A DNA stretch of 64,000 nucleotides from Omphalotus guepiniiformis. Taxonomy: Eukaryota > Basidiomycota > Agaricomycetes > Agaricales > Omphalotaceae. Shown here piece by piece: positions 55,843 to 64,000 of this stretch. Both the position numbers and the translations under genes were made by a program. The stretch's first letter is position 1, and each line of letters opens with the position of its first letter. The notes beneath the pieces are model-generated. The model was not told where the DNA came from, made no database searches, and saw nothing but the letters and a program-made list of their open reading frames with translations. The stretch is from contig JAQOOI010000049.1 of assembly GCA_028554645.1 (NCBI GenBank), forward strand, positions 248,001 to 312,000, read 5' to 3'.

Positions 55843-57374
55843 ATGTTTCGGAGGCATCAGCGGACAAAACTGAAGTTCTTTACAAGACTTCAGTTTTCTT
55901 GGCTATTCAAGCGACAAAGAAAATACATTCAATGCGATGAGGAGCCGCATGGCTTGCCTCTTGCAGTCGCACCCGGCTTTATCTCTCTCAACTTTGGGGA
56001 TCAGCTGAAGGCATCCCAGTCCAAGCGAAGTTATACCGTTGTGCGGAAACTTGGATGGGGGGCAACCTCAAGTGTATGGCTAGTTCATTGTGCTGAGCGG
56101 TAGGTGATTTCCACACCCCAAGTTCTGAAACTTAATTCTCTGTTAGACCACTCGGCAAGGATTTTTTTGCATTGAAAATCCTCACTGTTCGTGCCACGTC
56201 CCATCTCAATGCAGGATTGAGTTGGGAAGCAGTCACACTACTGCGCCTTAGTGATGAAAAAAGCCATCCAGGTATAGCTCACTGTGTTACGGCTCTAGAT
56301 GCGTTCTTTGTGGACAGCAAATACGGCGAGAAGGCGCACTACTGCATAGCATTCACACCGCATGCACCATCGGTTCAACAGCTAATCAGTTGTTTGCCGG
56401 ACTTCATTGTCCCATTGTCAACAATCAAGAACATAGTCCGCCACACGCTGAAAGCTGTTGCTTGCTTGCATCACTTGGGAATGGTACATACAGGCAGGTG
56501 TCTTCTTTATTTCTCCAGTTAGTTTGTCGGCCCAATCTGAAGCTGCTTTGTATAGATATTAAGGCGAACAACATCCTGATATCTATAGACGAGAAGTTGC
56601 CTGTGTTATCTGAATATCTCAAAGAGAATCCTTCTACCATGTATCCGCCGCAAAAGCAGCCAGGCCTATCCCACCCCATCTTAACTGCTCGCAGTCAACC
56701 CCTAGCTCCTTTTAATTACACAGCTACGAAGATTTTTTTTTCCGCCTGACTGATTATGGACAGGGTAAGCCAGACTTTGGTCTGTTCGGCCTGTATCTAG
56801 CTGACATTTTCTACACAAAGCTGTTCCAGTGGAATGCGGAGCTGACTGCATAGAAGTTATGCCTTACACTCTCAGAGCTCCGGAAGTAGCCCTTGGTTAT
56901 CCATGGAGTTACAATGTCGATATATGGGCAATAGGATGTTTGGTAGATAACTTCTTCCCTTGAGACAAGAAAAGTGCTGAGATATATGGTAGACCTTTGA
57001 GCTTCTTACCGGTCAACATCTATTTGCACGCTTGGAACCGGAGAGTTATGCTACCGGGCATCTTCTGCAGATAAGGGAAATCCTTGGCCCTTTTCCTATC
57101 CCTTTTATCGCTACTTGCAAAAAAGGTCATTTGATTGTTTTTGAGAATGTTGAGCTGCTAAACATGTACCAATCTAGATGAGGTGTCTAACCTGAATCTT
57201 CAAGAGTATACACCAGGGAGCTTGAAGGAACGGCTTTGCGCCTCGCTTCGAGATCGGTTTTCCAAGGAAGAAATTACTCAGATTTATAGCTTCATTCAGC
57301 GGGCTATGCACATTGATCCATCTTCTAGGCCTTCAGCTGACGATCTGCTCAAAGACGAATGGCTCACTGAATAA
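55843..57374 (+). pseudogene. SRPK-like kinase, frameshifted copy
   Basis: Carries the same motifs as the 14,778-16,329 gene (KLGWGATSSVWLVH, FFALKIL, DIKANNIL, TLRAPEVALG, LLKDEWLTE) with the same exon limits. One C is missing at about 56,727 (GCTACGAAG where the other copy has GCTACCGAAG), so the protein leaves frame after NYTAT, just before the LTDYGQ metal-binding segment, and stops within five codons. This should abolish kinase activity. Confidence 0.75.
56494..56555 (+). other. Apparent GC-AG intron in the kinase
   Basis: Reading HT-D-IKANN requires the exon to end CATACAG and resume ATATTAAGG; the intervening 62 bp start GCAGGTG and end TATAG. Using the nearby GT (GTGTCT) instead gives a stop. 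The intact copy on the minus strand has the same sequence. Confidence 0.6.
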
Positions 57375-58084
57375 TGTCGAAATGGAGCAAATTAGAATTC
57401 CCCCGAAAAATTCGACCTAGCTCAGTCCCGCTCGCCCTACCTTAAGGAATTTACACTTGGTTAATTTCAGCTCTTTGTAGTTTTTATGAACCATTAACCC
57501 AACACAATAAAACGTTTTGTGTTGCTCGCGGATTTGAGGAGAGAGAGAGATGAGATTGAGAGTGAACGAAGCAATCACGCGAGAGTTTTACTAGGGACAA
57601 ACCATTATGTTTGGTCGCCAAAGCTCTCTCGCGAGGCACCCTTAAGGGCTAATCTCAAGCTGGCAGAGATGAATGTAGTATGCTACGTAACATGAGGCGA
57701 AAGACAGTGAGACAATCAAAGGGAAAAATACAAGCAGAGGGAATGTGGCAAGGTAGGTGAGAAAAAGAAAAAGAGAGTTCGCTATCGAGCTCTATGCCGG
57801 TCAGCGAGAGTCAAAGCGTAGAGCGGAGCAACTGGCAAAGCGTCGTCGTTGTGGCGGAAACGGTCAGCTGGCAGCTCTGGATGTATTGGCTACCACAATC
57901 AAATAGTATCGAGAATCCCATACAACTTCCGAACCAACATTTTTATATTTGCCAGCATGTACTTCCCACCCTCATCCTTCTTCCATTCTTCCGCCTTTAT
58001 TCGCCTCCGGTGTTACACCAAACTTAGCTTCTCGAGTAGACCTGAAGTAGGCTTCACTGGACAGGTTCAACGCCCAGTTCATCT

Positions 58085-58310
58085 GCGGCAAGAGGAGCTG
58101 TTACAGAGCGCCTTGCTTGCTTTCGAAAGCATCAATAAGTGCGGCTGTGAAGGCTGGGTGCCCGTGTGGGAATAACTGTAGATTTGTCGAGCGGCGCGGA
58201 AAGAGCCAGACACGGCAGTGCCTGGTATGATCAATGAGGGCAAGGGAGTGAGGAATAATGGGACCGACACGTTCAGCTTTTACTATACACCGAATGAACA
58301 GCATAATTCC
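58085..58310. repeat. 250-bp repeat family, copy 3 (inverted)
   Basis: Inverted counterpart of 13,870-14,115 within the second duplication. Confidence 0.65.
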
Positions 58311-59109
58311 CGCGATCGGCGCAACAATCGCTTTGACCGTGAAAAGATATTGACTGAGAGGTTGGAAATTTAGATTAGTGCTTTTGAACCTTTGCTGTCA
58401 CAAAATGTACATCTGGTTAAGGCCGCGGTTAGAGGAGGTGATAACATGATTCCGCCTGGAGAGTCTTGGGTTTCGCAGTAGCTTCTTTCGTTAACGCCTT
58501 CGTTCTGGTGAACCCATCCCGCGTGCCGCCTGTCTCATTTTGGAGACCTCCATGGTGTACCATTCAAAGAGGGCGTCGCTAACACATCCCCTAGCGTGCC
58601 ACCAAACGATAGACCAGACAGACGACGACGGACGCGCATCGGAGGGTAAACGCGAGCGGGATGAGCTGGGTCGCTTGGTTTGTAGACGGTCAGCGGGGGG
58701 GTTTTGGGAGACATCGTCGCACGTGTCGCCGGACCAAGCTGATAGTGGTCGAACGTATGCTCGCGTGTAGCGAGCTCCTGTCCACACATTTCCAGCGGAT
58801 GCGTCTACATGGAGGGGTGAAGTTGGGGTTGTGGCTGTAGAGTCGGAAGGGGTACGAGGAAAGTGAACGCGAACACAAGCCAGTTGAAGGCAGCGTCTCG
58901 TCGCAATCTAAGTAGGGGTCGGTTGATCAGTCGGACGCGAAAAAAAGAGGTTCGTTCTTCTGAGAGATCCTAAAGGAGGCTTGATGGAATATTTCTAGTT
59001 GTGTAAGGAATTCAGGGCTCGGCCTGGAAATATAGAGGGATCCTAAGTTGCTTTAAATTAGGGGAATTTTGAGATAGACATACTCCTCATGAATCGATGC
59101 TTTGCGTCG

Positions 59110-59375
59110 CAATGACTGAAGAGAGGGCCCTTGGTGGGGAAGGTTCAACGCCGAGTTGATCTTGTGGCAAGAGGGACTGTCACAGAGCGCCTTGCTTGCT
59201 TTCGAAAACATCGATAGATGCGGCTGTGAAGGCTGGGGTAACTGTAGGTCCGTCGAAGGTACTGCGCGGTGCGGAAAGAGCCGGACATGGCAGCGCCTAG
59301 TTTGATCATCAGCTTGAGAGCGGACGCGAGGAACCATAGGACCGACACCTTTAGCTTTTACCAAATGAGGAAACT
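59110..59375. repeat. 250-bp repeat family, copy 4 (inverted)
   Basis: Inverted counterpart of 12,806-13,075, with a few short indels. Confidence 0.65.
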
Positions 59376-59377
59376 TT

Positions 59378-60410
59378 CTACGCTGCTCGACTGGTTAGAG
59401 GGGTTACTTGGCACAAACAAATCATGTGAGTCGCTGAAGCTCTCTCGCGAGGATCGCTCGAAAGCGGACGCCAAGCTGAAGCCTGAAGCCAACCACGGGA
59501 AGCGAAGGGAAGGGCCGAGGCACAGGAGGCTAGGCTCAGCCAGAGCGGCGGCCACGTGAGACGGGCCGATAGACGGAGAACTCGATCGGCTGGGACCAGC
59601 TGGGACCTCAAGATAGTTTCGCTAAGCCGAAGTCGCAGTATCGAATATAGTGCCGAGTCAACACCCAAACCACTAAGCTGGATCTTCAGTGTAGAGATGA
59701 AGTGCGGGCGAGAAAGCGGAGTCTGCCAGTTGGGGAGAGTTTAGAGGGCAAGGGGGTGGATGGAAAAGAGGCGCTTGAGAGCGGAAACAGCGCATGTGGG
59801 GAGGTGTTGTACAGCAGCGATCAATATAGCGACACCTTTGCAAAACGGGTCGGTCTTGGACTCGGGAAGAGCCAGACGAACGTGAGTCGGGTTCTCGAAG
59901 GAAGGAGTAAATCGTACGGAAGCGCGTGTAAGACGTAAGGCTGGGTCGAAATGTTCCTTACTTCCTAGAGTAAACTCTCCGCATCGAAGAAGACTTGACC
60001 AAGCAAGATTTATAGCAGCGTCAAAGGACGGCTTAGTTGACGTCCTGAAGGTTCCCTGAGGATTGAGAAAGCCGTTGCAGGATGTCATGAGTGATCGGGA
60101 GCGTGGCTTCTCGCCATTAGTATCGCTTGATACCCCGGATGAGACGTCGTGCGGAGGCAGATTCGCAATCGTTGAAAGGCAGCCCGGCATCAACATGGAG
60201 GGACCGTACGCTGGGGATACCCTTCAATGGTCTTAGGTTGGAGTGTCCGATAACCGAGAGAGGCGACTCCCACTCGAGGATGGCGCGGCGTTTGTGGCAG
60301 GCAGGTACTGACCCGGCGTAACGAGAAGATGGGGGCGAGTGCGGACAAAGTCGATATAGGAGCGCTGTCCAGTGGCATAGGTTTTCGAGCGCTGAATGTA
60401 AGGCTACGGA
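59378..60410 (-). pseudogene. Tyrosine recombinase pseudogene, copy 2
   Basis: Same pieces as copy 1 but without the 924-bp insertion: TYATGQRSYIDFVRTR, VRSLHVDAGLPF, LAWSSLLRCGEFTLGSKE, THVRLALPESKTDPFCKGVA and ILIAAVQHLPTCAVSALKRL are continuous in 59,741-60,196. The H-x-x-R and Tyr region is missing here too, so that loss predates the duplication. Confidence 0.72.
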
Positions 60411-60489
60411 ATGTAAAATGCGACGCGTGGAGGGTACTTGAAGAACAGAACTGGGAGGTAGCCACTGAGCTCTTCATTTGCCTCGCATG

Positions 60490-60745
60490 GCTGAAGAAAG
60501 GGTGAAAGAGAGCTCGGATCCCTTAGTGGGGACGGGTTGAACGCCGAGTTGATCGGCGAGAGGGACCCGCCACAGAGCGCCTTGCAGATGCGGCTGTGAA
60601 GGCTGGGTTGCCCATGTGGGAAAAAACCGTGGGTTTGTCGAGGTGCGGAAAGAGCCAGACACGACGGTGCCCATGGGCTGCGTTCACCGGCTTGAGAGGA
60701 ATAAGTGGACCGACACCTTTAGCGTTTACTACACACCGAATGAAG
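60490..60745. repeat. 250-bp repeat family, copy 5
   Basis: Same orientation as copies 3 and 4, but outside the duplication and lacking a partner next to 10,848; it contains GGCTGTGAAGGCTGGG, GGAAAGAGCCAGACAC and ACCGACACCTTTAGC. Confidence 0.6.
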
Positions 60746-60864
60746 AACGTAAATTCCTGCTATCCAGATACTAAATTAGGGTATGCTGTGTTGAATTTCA
60801 GCAACTAAACTCCTCCGGTCACTTCGTTCCCTGCACTCGTAACCTCGCCTCACTCGTCATGCCC

Positions 60865-62240
60865 AAAGGCGCGGTACTTCAAGAACGGAGTTGAATTCTG
60901 GGAGGTTGGTAAGTGGTTCTAGTAGTCATTGCCGTCCTTTGCATGGTAGCATCGCTCTTCTAATTTACCGTGTCAAATTATCCTATCACCTACCCACCAC
61001 AGAAAAAATTCTAGGTGATCGACGCAGCAGGCGGAAAAAATAAACCCGTGAGTACTCCGCACTACTAAATTTTGCTAGCGACCATTCCAACCGTTTTCTC
61101 ACAGGAAATATCTAATAAAAGTATTACTTCTTTGTTTCATCGTTAGGACTCCGCTCAACTGATACTACCACCAGTGGAAAGGCTACCCGGCATCTGATAA
61201 CTCGTGAGCCTTGGTCTCTGAGGACAGGCAGCACAATCTCATGGAAAGCAGATGGGAGCCAGTCTCTGCCTTGAAATGTCCGGATTTGCTCCGAAAGTAT
61301 TGGGGCAGAAAAGACCAGGAAAATGGCGCAGGTCAGTTCAAGCGAGTTCACCCTCGCTTTGTCCGACTGAATCAATTCTTAAAACGGAAGAAGAAATCAA
61401 CGTCTCCCCACCAACCTAGCAGCAGTAGCAGCAGTGGACTTAAAATGCGTATCCCACCAAGAACAAGTGGTATCCATCAAGCAGAAGCTAGTATTCCGGC
61501 CAATGAATGCAGTGAGCCCAGCACCCAGGACCTACCACAGCCCTCGTCTACGCCAACTCCACCGAAAACCGAAGCTACCGGACGCTACGCTAAAAGACCG
61601 TGTAGGGTCTTTGATTGCGTCTTGATACGCCCCCAGGTGAGATCAAGATTCGATCAAGATCCTCGCTCGGACCTCACCTACGGTCTGACCCTCACCCAGC
61701 AATCGAAACCCCTCGGATCGCCATCGATTGCCCAAAATTCAGCGACTCGGTTCAATCCCATCAGAAGTAACGCGCGGAAGCGAAGGGGTCGAACTGCCAC
61801 CGCGTCTTCCACCCACTTCCCAGCTTCTTTAGCGCAGGCCATCAACGCCTCTAGCGGGCTCTCTAATAATCTTTCCCGAGCACCAAACCGTTCAATCGTT
61901 ACCTTATGATTACGAGGTTGACTTCGGTAGCGCAGCAAAAATAGCGAAATTATTGGCGTTAAACAATAAATCTACGCTACATACTATAACGCAGATCCTA
62001 TTTAACAGCTTAGGTTTTCCTGCCGGATATCCAAAACAAACCTCATGTTTTCGAAAGCACATAAAAATACTCATTGATATTGTGGTTAAACAGCGCATAC
62101 AGAAAAAACTCAAGAACAGATTAAACCCTAAGGGACCCCGCGAAGGGGACGTACGGGGGGGTCCAGTTTCAGTTACGTTAAACGCGTTTTTGAATGGAAT
62201 TATTGCGCCAGCTGCCGGTCCCATTCTTCTCCTCGAGTAG
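60865..62240 (+). CDS. Unknown multi-exon basidiomycete protein
   Basis: Exons can be followed from RYFKNGVEFWEV (about 60,874, GTAAGT donor) through a short basic exon (KKILGDRRSRRKK, ends GTGAGT) to TDTTTSGKATRHLITREPWS, LRTGSTISWKADGSQSLP. After a frame change come LLRKYWGRKDQENGAGQFKR and VHPRFVRLNQFLKRKKKS (61,211-61,400). A Ser/Pro-rich region and then YDYEVDFGSAAKIAKLLALN, QILFNSLGFPAGYPKQTSCF, HIKILIDIVVKQRIQKKLK lead to a stop at 62,240. The block order (V-T/I-x-R-E-x-W, then R-V-H-P-R-F-V) matches a hypothetical family of Agaricomycetes. At least two frame changes lack clear introns, so it may be partly decayed. No function known. Confidence 0.4.
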
Positions 62241-62669
62241 GTAAATGTTTGGCCCGCGTCCGCGCAATGGGTGGGTTTTTCATTAACCGTGGCCCAGGAC
62301 GTCCATCAGCTATCCAAAAGTCTTTCAAGGCAACCGTAGCGGTCCAGGTCCACAAGCCCAACGTTTTCCGAACAAAATACCAAAAGATTCCCCTCCTTAT
62401 GAACGCCGCCCACGCAAGTAAAAGAATGGTAGGAAGGCAAGCGGTCGCTGGGAAACAAAGCGTTTGCACATCCTGTTTTCTGAAATCCCAAACCGAACCA
62501 TCCCTCTTGAACCAGTTTGTAAAACAATTCCTTCTCTTGTTCATGGGCAAACAAAGAAATTATCCTCGGTCGTCCGCAACCCGTTGCCTCGTTCACCCTC
62601 CCTCGCGACGCTTTACGTTGAGCGGCCTCATGCTTCGTCAGCGCTCGACAGAAACTTTGGAACCCGGGG
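62241..62669. other. No confident gene
   Basis: A 174-codon plus-strand frame (62,249-62,773) and an overlapping minus-strand frame (62,306-62,596) are both open; neither has a recognisable protein, so neither is annotated. Confidence 0.35.
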
Positions 62670-63160
62670 CTTTTGGAAATTTCTTGTTTGAAAGCAAACC
62701 ATCAGCGGTTTATTTTCGGAGAAATATGTATTGCCGTAGACCGCACTGTTTCTGGCCAGCTTTGCGGAAGTAAGTGGTGTACTTCTGGAAGCATGATAGT
62801 AGAACCAGCAGGAGAGGAAGACAGGGTACTGGATGACATGGATGCGGAAAGTGGCCTTTCCCAAGCTACGCTTCGCTGCTTGCGAAGGGCGCCTGGACTG
62901 GAAGTAGATGAAGCTGTATAAAGTCCAGGGAGTAAGTCAGAATGGGAGAGCTATTGAGGTCGTCGCTATAGGACGCACGTTGTCGGCTATGCGGCGACGA
63001 TATTCAGCTCATTCGGTGCCTCGTATCCACCCTCGGAGCTAGTGATTCGCCGGCCTCTGAAGGGCGGACCTGAGCTCACCAGGATGAAAAAACCATAGAA
63101 ATTCTACTGCAGATGGGTCCCACGCAACCGTCGCCAATGCTGCGAGTCTCTCTTCTGCGT
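62670..63160 (+). pseudogene. Decayed fragment of a conserved basidiomycete protein
   Basis: Readable blocks in order: DDMDAESGLSQATLRCLRRA, PGLEVDEAV, then in a second frame YKVQG, NGRAIEVVAIGRTLSAMRRR, YSAHSVPRIHPRS and in a third SELVIRRPLKGGPELTRMKK, stop, KFYCRWVPRNRR. These follow the order of a transposon-associated hypothetical family of Agaricomycetes. Two frameshifts and an in-frame stop mark it as dead. Confidence 0.5.
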
Positions 63161-64000
63161 ATTCAGGTCTGGTAATCGTAATCACAGGTTCCTTGAGTCG
63201 CTCCCTCGAAAAATGCAGGCGATGTTATTGTGTGACCCGTTTGCAATCATCCTTGTCGCATTCCAGCCTTGGGCAGGCCTTGGAGCCTACGAGTTACGTG
63301 GCGGCCTGGACAACAATGAGGCATGGAAAACGGTTTCGTTATAGAACACGGAACCATGGGTGCCCTGGGTAGATGGGGGGAGAGAGTACGGAATCGGGGG
63401 GAAAACGCTAGAGGGACTGGGAGGCTCGTCGACATGAGCCCTCGGACTCGTGGCAGGAAAGAATAGCCTCGAGGAATCAAATGGCGAGAAGCTATGAGAA
63501 ATTGACGACGTCGCAAACGAGCGGACAGTTCCGGCCAAAAGTGAGATGGCATGGGGAGATTGAAGGGGAGGGAGAGACTAGAGGGCAGATAGCTGAGGAA
63601 TTTGCAGGGGGGGCTAGCTGCGCAACCTTGTTTGAGGGCCCAAGGTAACCTGCGAAGAGACAGGACGATAAATAAATCATTTCAACCCTGTATTATTGAA
63701 TGTCGACTAGTTCTTCCTTTGGTCAATCCCTCAATCTTTCGCCCCAGGACAGAGGTCTGCCCACCGCTCAAAGCAGCTCACGAGCGTTCCCTATCTAGGC
63801 CTTTCGTCGCCCCAAGTTGCCCCTTGTACGCTTCATTTGACGATCCAGGGTAGACCGCAATCGTCTCTTCATCGTTTTCTCACAGGGACATTCAGGCCCT
63901 CTTCTTGGTTTGGTTCTGGACGGACGCTCTAGTTCACCGTAACGGAACCAGATAGTCAAGCGCTGAAACTTACCATTTAGGTCGTTCAAAATCAAAAAAG
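63161..64000. other. No supported gene
   Basis: Only overlapping short frames on both strands; nothing recognised up to the right edge. Confidence 0.4.

Larger units (their letters stand above)
55843..60410. repeat. Large inverted duplication, copy 2
   Basis: Inverted partner of 10,848-16,329 without the 924-bp insertion. The first 25 bp after the ATG differ (MFRRHQRT against MFQRRVCDQL), then near identity begins. Confidence 0.9.

Noticed and set aside
62306..62596. Minus-strand 96-codon frame as a gene
   Set aside because: It overlaps an equally long plus-strand frame, has no recognised protein and no splice support.

Overview
The window reads as nuclear DNA of a filamentous basidiomycete, most likely an Agaricomycete. 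Genes are cut by many short introns (about 40-65 bp, GT-AG with two apparent GC-AG), the gene families are ones I know only from mushroom-forming fungi, and transposons are dense. I cannot name the genus. Many exons are short, so gene boundaries below come from joining frames by hand at splice sites. Several apparent long open frames begin with GTG, TTG or CTG; I moved those starts to ATG or left them open.

Layout. 1-2,398: 3' part of a coiled-coil gene of unknown function, cut by the window edge. 2,462-4,127: a 1,666-bp segment repeated directly at 41,915-43,580. 4,303-5,660: a WOPR (Gti1/Pac2) transcription factor, the best-identified host gene. 7,469-8,586: unknown gene with a duplicated exon-intron unit. 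10,848-16,329: first copy of a large inverted duplication holding a broken tyrosine recombinase and an SRPK-like kinase. 17,745-18,370: a gene split by a 354-bp MITE. 20-21.6 kb: transporter and transposase scraps. 21,789-23,014 and 29,162-30,387: a 1,226-bp inverted repeat with a divergent gene pair, complete only in the second copy; between the arms lie a minisatellite, a LINE scrap and a nearly CpG-free Helitron helicase relic. 32,552-36,652: a CACTA/En-Spm type (tnp2) transposase whose six exons join in one frame. 38,203-39,753: a six-exon gene of unknown function. 44,964-45,733: another unknown gene. 48,134-50,530: a conserved gene broken by a LINE insertion with a 14-bp target duplication. 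50,560-54,478: a P-element-like transposase gene with one recognisable terminus. 55,843-60,410: second, inverted copy of the recombinase-kinase segment, where the kinase carries a frameshift. 60,865-63,160: an unknown gene and a decayed gene fragment.

How it fits together. This is an accessory, repeat-rich region in which at least five transposon classes (CACTA, P-like, LINE, Helitron, tyrosine recombinase) have inserted into, copied or moved host-like genes. Three segmental duplications (1.67 kb direct, 1.23 kb inverted, about 4.6 kb inverted without later insertions) are nearly free of indels and therefore recent. The P-like element and the MITE share their outer 12 bases, and the MITE has an 8-bp target duplication, so the P-like family is a plausible source of its mobilisation. 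I saw no rRNA gene, no convincing tRNA, no CRISPR array and no LTR pair.
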